Shown: positions 27,263 to 37,813, numbered from the stretch's first letter. The stretch is DNA of 64,000 nucleotides from Moritella viscosa (GCA_000953735.1 LN554852.1:4227846-4291845); one strand, 5' to 3'. Numbers and translations are program-made. The notes: generated by a model from the sequence alone, not told the origin.

Positions 27263-29128
27263 ATGAGCTTAGATATTTCGAATTACCCTACATTGGCATT
27301 AGCAGACATCCCTGAAGAGTTGCGCCAATTACCAGCGGATCGTCTGGATGACTTATGTGATGAACTGCGTAGCTATTTATTACACACCGTCGGTAAAAGT
27401 GGCGGTCACTTTGCTTCAGGCTTAGGTGTCGTAGAATTAACGGTTGCCCTGCATTATGTTTATAACACACCATACGACAAATTATTATGGGATGTAGGTC
27501 ATCAAGCCTACCCGCACAAAATTTTAACAGGTCGTCGTGACCGTATGTCAACAATCCGCCAGAAAGGTGGTTTACATCCATTCCCTTGGCGTGATGAAAG
27601 TGAGTATGATCACCTTAATGTCGGTCATTCATCAACATCAATCAGCGCGGCTCTCGGTCTTGCCGTTGCTGCTGATCAAGAAGATAAAAACCGTAAAACG
27701 GTCGCTATTATTGGTGATGGAGCTATTACTGGCGGTATGGCATTTGAAGCGTTAAACCATGCTGGCCATATCGACAAAGACGTACTGGTTATTTTAAATG
27801 ATAACGATATGTCTATTTCAGAAAACGTCGGTGCGGTAAACAAACACTTAGCAAAATTATTGTCCGGTGTTGCTTACTCAAGTTTCCGTGAAAACGGTAA
27901 GAAAGTACTGTCAGGTATTCCACCAATTAAAGAGCTTGCCCGTCGCGCCGAAGAACATCTAAAAGGCATGGTGGTACCGAGCACATTATTCGAAGAATTC
28001 GGATTTAACTATATTGGTCCAATTGATGGTCATGATGTGAATGGCTTGGTTGAAACACTACGTAATATGCGTAGTCTTAAAGGCCCACAATTCTTACACG
28101 TAATCACCAAAAAAGGTAAAGGTTACGCGCCAGCCGAGCAAGATCAGCTTGGTTATCACGCCGTTCCTAAGTTCAATCCCGAAGAAGATACATTACCTGT
28201 TGCTGCCGTATCAAAACCAACGTTCTCAAAAATATTTGGTAATTGGTTATGCGACGTAGCGGCAACGGATAAAAAGTTAGCGGCTGTAACACCAGCGATG
28301 GGGGCAGGTTCAGGTATGATCAAGTTCTCTGAAACCTATCCTCAACAATATTTTGATGTAGCAATTGCAGAACAGCACTGTGTAACTTTCGCTGCAGGTC
28401 TCGCTATTGGTGGTCATAAACCTGTGGTTGCTATCTATTCTACGTTTTTGCAACGTGGCTACGATCAGCTGATCCACGATGTGGCCATTCAGGATATTCC
28501 TGTATTATTTGCCATTGACCGTGCAGGTCTAGTGGGCGCTGATGGTCAAACTCACCAAGGTGCGTTTGATATTAGCTTTATGCGTTGTATTCCGAAAATG
28601 GTGATCATGACGCCAAGTGACGAAAATGAATGTCGTCAGATGCTGCATACAGGTTACCAGTATAATGGTCCAGCTGCTGTACGTTACCCACGTGGCAGCG
28701 GTACTGGCATTGATGTTGAGCAAGCATTTACTAAATTTGAAATCGGTAAAGGTATCGTTCGTCGTCAGGGTGAGAAAGTAGCCATCTTATGTTTCGGGAC
28801 CTTAATGCATAACGCTATGCCAGCGGCCGAACGTTTAAATGCGACCGTTGTTGATATGCGCTTTGCGAAACCATTGGATGAAGCACTGTTAGCTGAGATG
28901 GCGAATAGCCATGATATTTTAGTCACACTTGAAGATGGCGCGATCATGGGTGGCGCAGGTTCTGGTGTGAATGAATACCTAATGGCGAACAAGTTAATGA
29001 CACCAACATTAAACCTGGGTCTGCCAGATAAGTTTATTCACCAAGGTACTCAAGATGAGATCTACGCTGAATTAGGCCTAGACGATCTTGGTATTGAAGC
29101 GAGCATTAAGGCCTTTATCGCCTTATAA
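27263..29128 (+). CDS. dxs: 1-deoxy-D-xylulose-5-phosphate synthase
   Basis: 621 residues, close to the usual 620. The thiamine-diphosphate motif begins [18 protein letters not shown] and ends NDND; the N-terminal [20 protein letters not shown] and the catalytic [15 protein letters not shown] are intact, as is the C-terminal transketolase domain ([24 protein letters not shown]). It makes DXP from pyruvate and glyceraldehyde 3-phosphate, the first step of the MEP pathway and a precursor for thiamine and pyridoxal. It ends the xseB-ispA-dxs operon at a strong terminator. Confidence 0.98.
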   Translation: MSLDISNYPTLALADIPEELRQLPADRLDDLCDELRSYLLHTVGKSGGHFASGLGVVELTVALHYVYNTPYDKLLWDVGHQAYPHKILTGRRDRMSTIRQKGGLHPFPWRDESEYDHLNVGHSSTSISAALGLAVAADQEDKNRKTVAIIGDGAITGGMAFEALNHAGHIDKDVLVILNDNDMSISENVGAVNKHLAKLLSGVAYSSFRENGKKVLSGIPPIKELARRAEEHLKGMVVPSTLFEEFGFNYIGPIDGHDVNGLVETLRNMRSLKGPQFLHVITKKGKGYAPAEQDQLGYHAVPKFNPEEDTLPVAAVSKPTFSKIFGNWLCDVAATDKKLAAVTPAMGAGSGMIKFSETYPQQYFDVAIAEQHCVTFAAGLAIGGHKPVVAIYSTFLQRGYDQLIHDVAIQDIPVLFAIDRAGLVGADGQTHQGAFDISFMRCIPKMVIMTPSDENECRQMLHTGYQYNGPAAVRYPRGSGTGIDVEQAFTKFEIGKGIVRRQGEKVAILCFGTLMHNAMPAAERLNATVVDMRFAKPLDEALLAEMANSHDILVTLEDGAIMGGAGSGVNEYLMANKLMTPTLNLGLPDKFIHQGTQDEIYAELGLDDLGIEASIKAFIAL

Positions 29129-29156
29129 TTTTAATGATTATAAATTGATCGCCATT

Positions 29157-29198
29157 AAAAAAGGCGCTACTCGATTAATATCAAGTAGCGCCTTTTTT
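29157..29198. terminator. Bidirectional terminator between dxs and pgpA
   Basis: Perfect 15-bp stem AAAAAAGGCGCTACT with its complement and a 12-base loop, flanked by A and T tracts, located between convergent genes. Confidence 0.93.
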
Positions 29199-29203
29199 GA
29201 ATT

Positions 29204-29707
29204 TTACAGCGTAATGTAATAAATAAGCTGAACCCCCGCTAAGGCAAACACACCAGCCAGTACATCATCAACCATAATACCAAAACCACCATCAGTATTT
29301 CTATCTAGCCAACCAATCGGTCCAGGTTTCACAATGTCAAAAAATCGAAATAGCGCAAAACCGAGAATAACCCAAACCCAGCCTTGTGGGGCCGCAATCA
29401 TAGTAATGCCATAACCAGCAATTTCATCCCAAACGATGGCGCCGTGATCGTGTACGCCCATCGCTTTACTGGCACTCGCACAAATATATACACCAATCAC
29501 TGACGCCAGCGCAACAATGCCGATATATTGCCATAGACCCAACTCTAAGACGCTAGTCATTAGCAAATATAGCGGAATAGCAACAAGCGTACCCATTGTA
29601 CCTGGCGCTTTAGGAAATAAACCACTACCAAAACCAACAGCAGCGAGATGCACTGGATTCGCGTAGTTTAATTTTTGTAATTCTGGCGATAAAAAATCTT
29701 TTTTCAT
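29204..29707 (-). CDS. pgpA: Phosphatidylglycerophosphatase A
   Basis: 167 residues from the ATG that overlaps the thiL stop as ATGA; an in-frame ATG 15 bases upstream would give 172, the E. coli length, and cannot be excluded. Conserved GFGSGLFPKAPGTMGT, GVHDHGAIVWDEIAG, FRFFDIVKPGPIGWLDR and GIMVDDVLAGV. A membrane enzyme that dephosphorylates phosphatidylglycerophosphate to phosphatidylglycerol. It is the last gene of the thiL-pgpA unit. Confidence 0.95.
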   Translation of the reverse strand: MKKDFLSPELQKLNYANPVHLAAVGFGSGLFPKAPGTMGTLVAIPLYLLMTSVLELGLWQYIGIVALASVIGVYICASASKAMGVHDHGAIVWDEIAGYGITMIAAPQGWVWVILGFALFRFFDIVKPGPIGWLDRNTDGGFGIMVDDVLAGVFALAGVQLIYYITL

Positions 29708-30753
29708 TGGAAGTGATCCCATCCTTGCAAAACTAACGACGTTAATTGCTTGTCGTTAAAATAGTTAATTTGTTGTTCGGCTTGTTCAGTTTGTTCTGCA
29801 CTGACTATCTCACCAATATGGGTATAAGGTAAATCATGCTCAGCCAGCACTTTTTCCAGTTGTACTTTATTTTCTGACGATACGGTAAATAGTAATTCAT
29901 AATCATCACCACCAGCAAGTGCATATTGCGGCCATAACGCGTTACTTACATAAGTTTGCAATGCTGTTGATAAAGGTAACGCCATTAGCTCAACATTTGC
30001 CGACAGCGTCACACCACCACTGCGACTTGATGCGTTAAGTATATGCTGTAGATCTGACGCTAAGCCATCGGAGAGGTCAATACAACTGTTAGCAATACCA
30101 ACCAAGGCTTGACCTGTTGTAACTCTTGCAGTCGGTCGTTGATGTCGAGCGATTAAAAAACCTTGCTCAGTATCCGTTAATAATGCTTCGTTGGTGTTAT
30201 TCACAGTATTATTATCAAACGCTTGATGATTCGCATCGATTAATAATTTTAAGCCAGCAGCGGCATCACCAATGGTACCACTGCAATAAATCAAATCCCC
30301 TGCTTTGGCACCGTGTCTTTGTAATGCTAGACCTTGCTCGACAAAGCCTTGCAAGGTTAGCGTCAATGTCATATCACCTTTAGTGGTATCACCACCGATA
30401 AGGCTGACACCATAACGGTGTAATTGCAGGTGTAAGCTATCACTGAATGCGCTTAACCAATCACTGTCATAACTTGGTAAAGTTAATGCTAATGATGCCC
30501 AAGCCGGTTGCCCACCCATTGCGGCAATATCACTGATATTCACGGCCACTAACTTATGGGCTATATCGGCAGGATCTGCATCGCTAAGAAAATGAATACC
30601 ACTGACCATGGTATCAGTGGTTACCACGAGTTGCTTACCAGCAGGAACAGACAAAATGGCACAGTCATCACCGATTCCTGTTATGACATCGTCACGTGGA
30701 ACTGATTTATTCGTAAAATATTGTCCAATTAAATCAAACTCGCCTGTCGCCAT
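29704..30753 (-). CDS. thiL: Thiamine-monophosphate kinase
   Basis: 349 residues. GEFDLIGQYF, TGIGDDCAIL, VTTDTMVSGIHF, NISDIAAMGGQPAWAS, GGDTTKGD and CIDLSDGLASDL are the conserved ATP and metal-binding blocks. It phosphorylates thiamine monophosphate to the active diphosphate needed by Dxs among others. It stands after nusB in the common gammaproteobacterial order, but a terminator-like hairpin and a repeat separate the two, so it probably has its own promoter in 30754-30880. Confidence 0.96.
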   Translation of the reverse strand: MATGEFDLIGQYFTNKSVPRDDVITGIGDDCAILSVPAGKQLVVTTDTMVSGIHFLSDADPADIAHKLVAVNISDIAAMGGQPAWASLALTLPSYDSDWLSAFSDSLHLQLHRYGVSLIGGDTTKGDMTLTLTLQGFVEQGLALQRHGAKAGDLIYCSGTIGDAAAGLKLLIDANHQAFDNNTVNNTNEALLTDTEQGFLIARHQRPTARVTTGQALVGIANSCIDLSDGLASDLQHILNASSRSGGVTLSANVELMALPLSTALQTYVSNALWPQYALAGGDDYELLFTVSSENKVQLEKVLAEHDLPYTHIGEIVSAEQTEQAEQQINYFNDKQLTSLVLQGWDHFQ

Positions 30754-30774
30754 AGTACTGCGGTATCCATTATG

Positions 30775-30795
30775 ATACCCAAGCTACTTGGGTAT
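30775..30795. repeat. Inverted repeat ATACCCAAG / CTTGGGTAT
   Basis: Nine-bp perfect stem around CTA, just upstream of thiL. A related sequence with reversed arms is at 26050-26068. It may be one member of a dispersed extragenic repeat family; two copies in one window are not enough to prove that. Confidence 0.6.
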
Positions 30796-30880
30796 AGGGT
30801 GTAATTAATCTTGCTATTGTACTTTTAATTAAGGCCTAATTGTATTTTTAATTAATGTCTAGAGTGTGAATTTTAGGCAT

Positions 30881-30912
30881 AAAAAAAGCCAGCAACCTGT
30901 GCTAGCTTTTTT
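30881..30912 (-). terminator. Terminator after nusB
   Basis: AAAAAAGCCAGCA pairs with TGCTAGCTTTTTT (one mismatch, short loop). On the minus strand it is followed by seven T residues, 22 bases past the nusB stop. Confidence 0.85.
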
Positions 30913-30933
30913 GCATTGAAGAAAATAATTAAA

Positions 30934-31356
30934 TTATTTTTTCAAACGTAATTGCAATTTACTTACAATTTTATCTAATACGCCGTTAACGAATTTATGG
31001 CTGTCTTCAGCGCCAAAATCTTTCGCTAGTTCGATAGATTCATTGATCACAACTTTATAAGGTACATCTTGACGCTTAGTAAGCTCAAATGTAGAAAGAC
31101 GTAGAATTGCTTTCTCAACCAAGTCTAAGTCATCCAAAGGACGAGATAGGAATGGTGTCATTAACTCATCAAGTTCAGCAGAGTTTAAGCTTACACCTAA
31201 TACAAGTTCACGGAAATAAACTGCATCTGTGTCGCTAAAATCTTGTTCTGTTACAAATTGGTGTTCAATATTTGCAACAGTTTCTTGTGTCATTTGCCAT
31301 TGATAAATTGCTTGTGTGGCAAACTGACGTGCCTTACTACGTTCCGAAGGTTTCAT
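30934..31356 (-). CDS. nusB: Transcription antitermination protein NusB
   Basis: 140 residues, all-helical. [56 protein letters not shown] and [11 protein letters not shown] are the family blocks. With NusE (S10) it binds boxA RNA in ribosomal RNA transcripts and limits early termination. Its ATG overlaps the ribH stop as ATGA, so the two are translationally coupled. Confidence 0.97.
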   Translation of the reverse strand: MKPSERSKARQFATQAIYQWQMTQETVANIEHQFVTEQDFSDTDAVYFRELVLGVSLNSAELDELMTPFLSRPLDDLDLVEKAILRLSTFELTKRQDVPYKVVINESIELAKDFGAEDSHKFVNGVLDKIVSKLQLRLKK

Positions 31357-31838
31357 TTTTTCTCCAATGATACATCTAATTGATGCAAAACATTCACCAT
31401 TTCAAGTGCACTTAGAGCAGCCTCCGACCCTTTATTACCAGCCTTGGTACCAGCACGCTCAATTGCTTGCTCAATAGTGTCAGTAGTTAACACACCAAAT
31501 GCAACAGGAACATCATAGTCCATTGCAACTTGAGCAAGACCTTTATTACATTCGCCAGCTACGAATTCAAAATGTGGTGTACCACCACGAATTACCGTAC
31601 CTAAAGCAATAATTGCATCAAACTGTTTTGTTGCCGCTACACGCTTAGTGATAAGCGGTAATTCTACTGCACCAGGTACACGAACAACAGTGATATTGTC
31701 ATCGCTAACTTGACCAAAACGTTTTAGTGAATCGATAGCACCTTCTAACAAACTTTCATTAATGAAACTGTTAAAACGAGAGATAACAATTGCAATTTTT
31801 GCTTCTGGAGCAGGAACATTCCCTTCGATAAATTTCAT
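31353..31838 (-). CDS. ribH: 6,7-dimethyl-8-ribityllumazine synthase
   Basis: 161 residues. [34 protein letters not shown] (with the catalytic histidine) and [20 protein letters not shown] are conserved. It joins 5-amino-6-ribitylaminouracil with 3,4-dihydroxy-2-butanone 4-phosphate in the penultimate step of riboflavin synthesis, as an icosahedral or pentameric shell. It lies 133 bases after ribB, with a hairpin in the gap, and overlaps nusB. Confidence 0.97.
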   Translation of the reverse strand: MKFIEGNVPAPEAKIAIVISRFNSFINESLLEGAIDSLKRFGQVSDDNITVVRVPGAVELPLITKRVAATKQFDAIIALGTVIRGGTPHFEFVAGECNKGLAQVAMDYDVPVAFGVLTTDTIEQAIERAGTKAGNKGSEAALSALEMVNVLHQLDVSLEKK

Positions 31839-31900
31839 GTGTACAAATCCTATATCACGGCACGTAAATTTACGGCCAATTATTGACTATTGTGAATCGG

Positions 31901-31938
31901 CTGACGAAAGGGCTCGGATTGTACCAAGCTTTCGCCAG
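31901..31938. repeat. Hairpin in the ribB-ribH gap
   Basis: CTGACGAAAG pairs with CTTTCGCCAG (one mismatch) across an 18-base loop. No U-tract follows on the minus strand. It does not show FMN-riboswitch sequence. It may stabilise or process the message. Confidence 0.4.
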
Positions 31939-31971
31939 CAAGCAAACTTATTCTACGACTATCTCTAAAAC

Positions 31972-33081
31972 TTATTTAGAGATATATTCGACAACTTCTA
32001 AACCAAAGCCAGATAATGAATGGTAACGTTTGTCTGAGCTTAATAGCTTCATCTTCGACACGCCCATATCGGCTAAAATTTGAGAACCGACACCAACGCG
32101 GCGTGAAGTGCCCTGCCATTTTGCTTTTGGCTGTGTTTCGCCTTTATCTTCTTTAGCAAACAGCTTCACTTTTTCAATGATATCGTTAGAGTTTTCTTCA
32201 TTGCCTAAGATAACCATTACACCACCATCTCGACCGATACGCGCCATCGCATCACTCAATGACCATGAGATCTTACTTGCTCGGTCGGTATGCAAAATAT
32301 CAGTCATGGTATTTTGTACATGCACGCGTACTAATGTTGGCTGCTCAGCAACAACATCACCTTTGCGTAACGCGTAGTGAACTTGATTATCAATGGTGTC
32401 ACGGTAAGTGACTAAATCAAAATCACCGTATTCAGTTGGTAATTTACATTCAGCTACACGCTCAATAGTTGTTTCATTACTGTTACGGAATTCAATTAAA
32501 TCAGCAACTGTGCCCAATTTAATGCCGTGTTTTTCAGCGAATATTTCCAAATCCGGACGACGAGCCATTTCACCGTCATCTTTTAATATTTCAACAATCA
32601 CACCTGCAGACTCACAACCCGCTAAACGTGCAAGATCACAACCCGCTTCTGTATGACCAGCACGTGTTAATACACCGCCGTCTTGTGCTGCAAGTGGAAA
32701 AATATGTCCCGGCATCACGATATCAGCAGGTTTTGCATCACCTGCAACGGCAGATAATATTGTCACTGCACGGTCTGTTGCAGAAATACCGGTTGTCACG
32801 CCCTCAGCCGCTTCAATCGAAACAGTGAAGTTAGTTGAGAATTGCGCCGTATTGTCTTGAACCATCAAAGGCAGTTGCAGTTTTTCTACACGTGCTTTGG
32901 TTAACGTTAGACAAATTAAACCACGACCGTATGTCGCCATAAAGTTAATCGCTTCTGGCGTTACTTTATCAGCCGCCATGATCAGATCACCTTCATTTTC
33001 GCGATCTTCATCATCCATCAAGATAACCATTTTACCTTGGCGGATGTCTTCAATAATATCTTCAATACGACTTAGTGCCAT
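31972..33081 (-). CDS. ribB: 3,4-dihydroxy-2-butanone 4-phosphate synthase with degenerate GTP cyclohydrolase II-like domain (RibBX type)
   Basis: 369 residues from the second ATG, which is better spaced from AGGG than the one six bases upstream. Residues 1 to about 205 are a full RibB domain with [20 protein letters not shown] and [16 protein letters not shown]. The C-terminal half starts like RibA ([16 protein letters not shown]) but lacks the zinc cysteines (SECLTGD...CDCG is replaced by VQNTMTD...) and the RQEGRG segment. It therefore should make only the four-carbon precursor of lumazine. Such RibBX proteins are known in other proteobacteria. A separate ribA must exist elsewhere. Confidence 0.93.
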   Translation of the reverse strand: MALSRIEDIIEDIRQGKMVILMDDEDRENEGDLIMAADKVTPEAINFMATYGRGLICLTLTKARVEKLQLPLMVQDNTAQFSTNFTVSIEAAEGVTTGISATDRAVTILSAVAGDAKPADIVMPGHIFPLAAQDGGVLTRAGHTEAGCDLARLAGCESAGVIVEILKDDGEMARRPDLEIFAEKHGIKLGTVADLIEFRNSNETTIERVAECKLPTEYGDFDLVTYRDTIDNQVHYALRKGDVVAEQPTLVRVHVQNTMTDILHTDRASKISWSLSDAMARIGRDGGVMVILGNEENSNDIIEKVKLFAKEDKGETQPKAKWQGTSRRVGVGSQILADMGVSKMKLLSSDKRYHSLSGFGLEVVEYISK

Positions 33082-33129
33082 GCTCATAGCCCTTTTATAA
33101 CAATTAAAAACTGATCGTGAATAGATGTT

Positions 33130-33795
33130 TTACTTTAAAAACCCATGACTCGCAAGAAAATCCATAGTGATACCTTGTTCAGGGCGGCTTGATTCAGCGG
33201 CTTTATCACCTAGCATAATCCGTTCTAAATAACGGGCAATCACATCTACTTCCAAGTTAACTTTACGACCGACTACATAACTTTCTATCGTTGTTTCTAA
33301 TGCAGTATGCGGTACGATCGTCAATTTGAATTTAGCGCCGTCAATTTCATTAATAGTTAAACTGATACCATCAATAGTAATTGAGCCTTTTTCCGCAATA
33401 TAACGCGCTAATTCGTTCGGTACTTGTAACCAATACTCAGTCGCACGACCAAGTTTACTGATCTTAACAATCTCGGCAACGCCATCCACATGTCCACTAA
33501 CTAAGTGACCACCGAGACGCGTACTTAAGGTTAGCGCTTTTTCTAAGTTTACCTTATCACCAATACGGTAATGCGCAAATCCAGAGCGCTTAATCGTTTC
33601 TAATGACACGTCCGCGCGGTAACCATTGCCGAGTAATTCAACAACAGTAAGGCATACACCATTAGTCGCGATACTATCACCCAGTTTCACGTCACTTAAA
33701 TCAAGATCACCACTATCAACAGTGATGCTCACATCAGCCCCTTTTGGGGTTAAACCAGTGAGCGTACCCACGGTTTCAATAATTCCTGTAAACAT
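33130..33795 (-). CDS. ribE: Riboflavin synthase alpha chain
   Basis: 221 residues made of two lumazine-binding repeats, with the N-terminal [16 protein letters not shown] in the first repeat and GHLVSGHVDG with the second at about 100-190. It forms riboflavin by dismutation of two ribityllumazines. The start overlaps the ribD stop as TAATG, and ribB follows 48 bases later, in line with one rib operon. Confidence 0.97.
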   Translation of the reverse strand: MFTGIIETVGTLTGLTPKGADVSITVDSGDLDLSDVKLGDSIATNGVCLTVVELLGNGYRADVSLETIKRSGFAHYRIGDKVNLEKALTLSTRLGGHLVSGHVDGVAEIVKISKLGRATEYWLQVPNELARYIAEKGSITIDGISLTINEIDGAKFKLTIVPHTALETTIESYVVGRKVNLEVDVIARYLERIMLGDKAAESSRPEQGITMDFLASHGFLK

Positions 33796-35123
33796 TAGTA
33801 TTCCGGTTTTGCTGTAATTCGAAGATCGTCACCGACCTGCGTAATATCGGTAAAGCTAAATGTAGGCACTTGCGCCATTTCAGTTAGCTCGCTTAATACT
33901 GCGAGTCCTCTGGCACTATCACCCATGAGCTTAGGTGCCAAATAAATAATTATCTCATCTACCAGCTTATTTTCAAGTAATGCGCCAGCCAACGTCGCGC
34001 CGGCTTCCACCCACAGGTCATTAATATCCTGCAGGGCTAATACGGTCATTAACTGTTTTAGATCTATGTTGTGGTGACGATCTTGCTCAATTTCAATTCG
34101 CGATACCGATTCATTCACTAATAACTGCTCGATAACAAGATTGTCAGTCGTTCCATTCGCTATATCTTTAACGCCATTAACTAATAGTATCTGACCGGGC
34201 AGTGAGAATAGCTTCAATTCACTATTCACTTTAGCAAGGTGTGTATCTAGTCGCCGATGATTATCCAGTACTACTCGTATTGGCTGACGTAACAGTGGTT
34301 CTAATGACTCATCGTAAGGCAAAGACTTGTCTACTTTAATTCGTGGATAGTCGGCTTGACTTGCACCTAATTCGCTATAACGCACATTAAGTGAAGCATC
34401 ATCCATAATGACCGTACTGGCAGTCGATAAAATGGCACTGGCTTGAGCACGATATACTTGCACATCAGACCGTGCAGCTGGACCCGTGATCCATTTACTC
34501 TCACCGTTTTTTAATGCTGTACGCCCGTCTAAGCTTGCCGCCATTTTTAATCGTACAAACGGACGTTGTTCCTGCATCCGTAAAATAAAGCCAGGATTCA
34601 ACGCATGCGCTTGCGTTGATAATAAACCGATACGCACTTTAATTCCCGCGGCGATTAGTATCGCAATGCCATTACCTGCCACTTTAGGGTTTGGATCAAC
34701 CATGGCAATAACGACTTCATTTACGTTTGCATTAACTAAGGCTGCTGCGCAAGGGGGTGTACGGCCATAATGACTGCATGGCTCGAGAGTCACATAACAA
34801 GTGGCACCTTGAGCATTATCACCAGCGGCATTTAAAGCATGGATTTCAGCATGAGCCTCACCTGCACGTAAATGAAAACCTTCTCCGATGACTTTACCTG
34901 CTTTAACAAGCACACAGCCAACATTTGGGTTCGGCGCAGTAGTAAAACGGCCTTTTTGTGCAAGTGCGATCGCACGTTGCATATGAGAATAGTCAGTATC
35001 ATTGAACTGACTAATTGAAATAATTTTTTCCAATAGCAGATCTACCTCGGCACGTGATTTGTTTGGCATAATCAATGAGGACTCAGATAGCGGATTATTT
35101 GTCGAGTTTAGCGATTTCTTCAT
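33795..35123 (-). CDS. ribD: Riboflavin biosynthesis deaminase/reductase RibD
   Basis: 442 residues, longer than the usual 360-380 because of about 45 extra N-terminal residues. The start at 35123 lies inside nrdR with a GAG site upstream; in-frame ATGs at 35069 and 34982 are also possible, the last giving the family start [13 protein letters not shown]. The deaminase domain has the zinc site HAEIHAL and [12 protein letters not shown]; the reductase domain has [18 protein letters not shown] and [14 protein letters not shown]. An insertion-rich stretch (about 250-345) separates parts of the reductase. It converts the GTP cyclohydrolase product to the ribityl pyrimidine. Confidence 0.93.
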   Translation of the reverse strand: MKKSLNSTNNPLSESSLIMPNKSRAEVDLLLEKIISISQFNDTDYSHMQRAIALAQKGRFTTAPNPNVGCVLVKAGKVIGEGFHLRAGEAHAEIHALNAAGDNAQGATCYVTLEPCSHYGRTPPCAAALVNANVNEVVIAMVDPNPKVAGNGIAILIAAGIKVRIGLLSTQAHALNPGFILRMQEQRPFVRLKMAASLDGRTALKNGESKWITGPAARSDVQVYRAQASAILSTASTVIMDDASLNVRYSELGASQADYPRIKVDKSLPYDESLEPLLRQPIRVVLDNHRRLDTHLAKVNSELKLFSLPGQILLVNGVKDIANGTTDNLVIEQLLVNESVSRIEIEQDRHHNIDLKQLMTVLALQDINDLWVEAGATLAGALLENKLVDEIIIYLAPKLMGDSARGLAVLSELTEMAQVPTFSFTDITQVGDDLRITAKPEY

Positions 35124-35544
35124 TAAACTCTTTTACATCTTCAAAAGAACGATAAACAGAAGCGAACCGTACATAAGCGACTTTATCGAGCTTTTTCAAT
35201 ACATCCATCACAAGTTCACCTAGAAAGCTTGATGTGATTTCACGCTCGCCAGTGGCTCTTAAGCTCGATTTTATTTGATTAATACCAAGTTCAATCTGCT
35301 CTGCGGCAACCGGACGTTTTTCTAACGCACGATAAATACCATTAACGAGTTTGTCTTCGTTAAAAGGTTCGCGTGTATCATCGGTTTTAATAATGCGCGG
35401 CATCACGAGTTCTGCAGTTTCAAAGGTAGTAAAACGTTCATGACATTTCGCGCACTCACGGCGGCGACGTACCTGATGGCCTTCAGCCACAAGACGAGAG
35501 TCGATAACTTTAGTTTCAGTCGCAGAACAAAATGGACAGAACAT
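35095..35544 (-). CDS. nrdR: Transcriptional repressor NrdR
   Basis: 149 residues from the ATG with AGGA six bases upstream. The N-terminal zinc ribbon reads CPFC ... CAKC after TKVIDSR and RRRREC, and an ATP-cone domain follows (about 49-139). It senses dATP/ATP and represses ribonucleotide reductase operons. It precedes ribD, the usual gammaproteobacterial order, and overlaps its probable start. Confidence 0.96.
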   Translation of the reverse strand: MFCPFCSATETKVIDSRLVAEGHQVRRRRECAKCHERFTTFETAELVMPRIIKTDDTREPFNEDKLVNGIYRALEKRPVAAEQIELGINQIKSSLRATGEREITSSFLGELVMDVLKKLDKVAYVRFASVYRSFEDVKEFNEEIAKLDK

Positions 35545-35657
35545 AAACAATCCTATTGAATAATATTATTCTGAGTCTATCGTTAAACAGCAGGCGGGTA
35601 CAGAAAAGTGAAGATTATTTCGTGGAATTAATAAATAAGTTAACGCATTGCTGAATA

Positions 35658-35704
35658 ATCAGTCGGTTTCTAACCTCGTTTTATAAGATAAAAAACCGAC
35701 TGAT
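35658..35704 (-). terminator. Hairpin after the DUF4124 gene
   Basis: ATCAGTCGGTTT and its exact complement form a 12-bp stem around a 23-base loop, 14 bases past the stop. T residues lie inside the loop side rather than after the stem, so termination is plausible but not certain. Confidence 0.6.
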
Positions 35705-35717
35705 ATGTTGGAATAGT

Positions 35718-37160
35718 TTATTCTTCGATACGGTTTATTTCATTAACAAACTGACTTGATGCCTCGATGCCTTGCCTATCAAGTTGATTCGTTCCAGCAC
35801 CAGATAAGGGCAAGTGCGCGTTGTGATTATAGCTTAGTCGACTTAACATTAACGCTGAGTTAACCTGCTTTGCAGAAGGTTCTGTTACATCATTCGATTT
35901 ATGATTACGGCTGCTAATCTCACTTTCTATCGCCTTAATTTGATCTGCGCTCTGCATTAATTCTTTATTTTTCTCTGCTGTAATACCCTGTGCCTTCGTA
36001 CGAGTAATCGACTCAGACTTAACTAATTCTGCTGCTGGCGTAATATCAGAACCGAGTTTCGCCCGGAATAACTTTTTATTAATCTCAGCTAAGAATTGAT
36101 TCTGAACTTGTTCAGGTGTGACCTGTAGCTTGTTATTACGACTTGATTCACTTTTACTCACGACGAACACAGGTTTCTCACTTGTCAGCGCTTTATCTTT
36201 ACGATTTAATTTTTTGTTAATGCCCGCTAAAAATGTGTTATTCATTGTTGATTTTTTCTTGCGCTTAACCTTCACTATCGAACTAGATTCAACAACAGGA
36301 GGTAATACATCCACTTGCTCAACTAATGGCACATCAACAGTTACCATAGCTGAAGACACCATGGTAGCGTCAACTGGCTCTAAGATATATGTTGATGCAG
36401 GCATTAACTCGACAGGCTTAATCAAAGGTTTAGCATTAACAACGACTATAGGTGCAATGTTTGGAGAAACTTGAACTGCTTGCGGTGCATACTGACGTTT
36501 TAATTTATTCTGGATTTCAGCTAAGAATTTATTATGTTGTTGCTTTACGGCAACATTCTCAATAACGGTTGAACCTTTTGCCGTTGTGGATGCAAGCGGT
36601 GTCTGTGTAATAATCTGTATATCATCCGCTTTTGTCACTGCATTACCATAAGCGCGCTTATGGATCCCTGCCATGAAACTATTTCTAGGTAATTTTTTCT
36701 TCGGTTTTATATGATTTACTTCAATGATATTATTTGCCGCAACAAGGGCTTTCTCTTTTTCAAGTGCTGTTTGTTTTGCAATAACCTGTGCACGTTGCTG
36801 CGCCTGCTTACGTAAGAGTTGTTGTTCAATTAAAACCAACTGAGGATCACTACGCGTCAGTACTTTTTCAACTTGGCGTTCCACGTTCGCATGAGCAATA
36901 ATATCATCAAGCCCATCCAATAAGTTACTATTTGGGGTTGCAGATAAATCGTTTACGATATCATTCATTACGACAGGCTTACGACTAGCGCGACTCTGCG
37001 CCGCATTTTTTTCCACAATCTGACGTGGAAACTGACTATAATGCATTGCACCATCAGTATCGCGCCAGCTATATACTTTAGCAAAGGTAGAATAGCTCAT
37101 TGAGCCGCATACTAACGCTAATATTAACCGCTTGTAATTACTTATTGAATTCAGCATCAT
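35718..37160 (-). CDS. DUF4124-domain exported protein with five FLAxINKKL-like repeats
   Basis: 480 residues. A signal peptide (about 1-27, cleaved near TFA-KVY) leads into a short DUF4124 domain (KVYSWRDTDGAMHYSQFP, 28-45), a family found in cell-envelope proteins of unknown role. A basic, glutamine-rich helix follows (about 95-140). The rest is low in order and rich in Val, Pro and Lys, and holds five spaced copies of one motif: NSFMAGIHKRA (160), NKFLAEIQNKL (210), NTFLAGINKKL (308), NQFLAEINKKL (354) and SQFVNEINRI (469). Four are preceded or followed by Lys/Arg clusters. The repeats look like short binding helices. I do not recognise the protein beyond DUF4124. It stands alone, with hairpins at its 3' end. 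Confidence 0.75.
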   Translation of the reverse strand: MMLNSISNYKRLILALVCGSMSYSTFAKVYSWRDTDGAMHYSQFPRQIVEKNAAQSRASRKPVVMNDIVNDLSATPNSNLLDGLDDIIAHANVERQVEKVLTRSDPQLVLIEQQLLRKQAQQRAQVIAKQTALEKEKALVAANNIIEVNHIKPKKKLPRNSFMAGIHKRAYGNAVTKADDIQIITQTPLASTTAKGSTVIENVAVKQQHNKFLAEIQNKLKRQYAPQAVQVSPNIAPIVVVNAKPLIKPVELMPASTYILEPVDATMVSSAMVTVDVPLVEQVDVLPPVVESSSIVKVKRKKKSTMNNTFLAGINKKLNRKDKALTSEKPVFVVSKSESSRNNKLQVTPEQVQNQFLAEINKKLFRAKLGSDITPAAELVKSESITRTKAQGITAEKNKELMQSADQIKAIESEISSRNHKSNDVTEPSAKQVNSALMLSRLSYNHNAHLPLSGAGTNQLDRQGIEASSQFVNEINRIEE

Positions 37161-37359
37161 CCTTTATACCTCACTCTATTTATCGCCAAACTTGAGAATT
37201 CTATCTCAATATTTATTTAGCTATTTATGTCATCCATCTATAACTACCTAACCGCAAACAGGATGAAATGTTAAAAACATGTTAACACCCACCAGTGTGA
37301 TTTAAAACTCTCTCATTAAATTTAATCTCGTCGGCTTCACAACTAAGAAATTAAATATG

Positions 37360-37650
37360 CTAACTACAATTAAATATAAGTGTATTCAATATGCGGTTAG
37401 CGTCAGAGTAACGATTAGTTAGCTCTGCATTCTTACCATACTTACCACAATGTTCCTGCGCCATATCAACCACCTCTATCGTGTCAAATTGACCGAGTTG
37501 ATATTCATAAGATGCACCGTTTTCAGTTTTAGTTAATACATCAACAGAACTACAACCAGTCACTACAACGGCAAATACTGTAATGCTTATTCCTTTACAT
37601 ATTTGCAGGAATATTTTATTTACAGCATTTTTTAATAAAAATTTATTCAT
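37360..37650 (-). CDS. Small putative lipoprotein
   Basis: 96 residues from the second of two adjacent ATGs, seven bases from GGGA. A basic N-terminus and hydrophobic stretch end in lipobox VTGC (Cys 33). The mature part of about 64 residues includes GQFDTIEVVDMAQEHCGKYG and a C-terminal NTLIFNC; the two cysteines (near 72 and 95) could form a disulfide. It resembles uncharacterised small proteobacterial lipoproteins; no function can be given. It has no obvious operon partner. Confidence 0.65.
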   Translation of the reverse strand: MNKFLLKNAVNKIFLQICKGISITVFAVVVTGCSSVDVLTKTENGASYEYQLGQFDTIEVVDMAQEHCGKYGKNAELTNRYSDANRILNTLIFNCS

Positions 37651-37813
37651 CATATTTCCCATCCTTGGTCTATGAAACCGCATTAATCACTGTTCATGAA
37701 ACTAACAGCTGATCATATGATCCTGATGTAATAATAAAGCATGGAAATAGCATGATTTGGAGTATGAGCAGGTATGAGATATGGTAAAGACATTAATTTT
37801 TAGGCACAAAAAA

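Noticed and set aside
31839-31971. FMN riboswitch in the ribB-ribH gap
   Set aside because: No RFN core sequences on the minus strand; only a simple imperfect hairpin.
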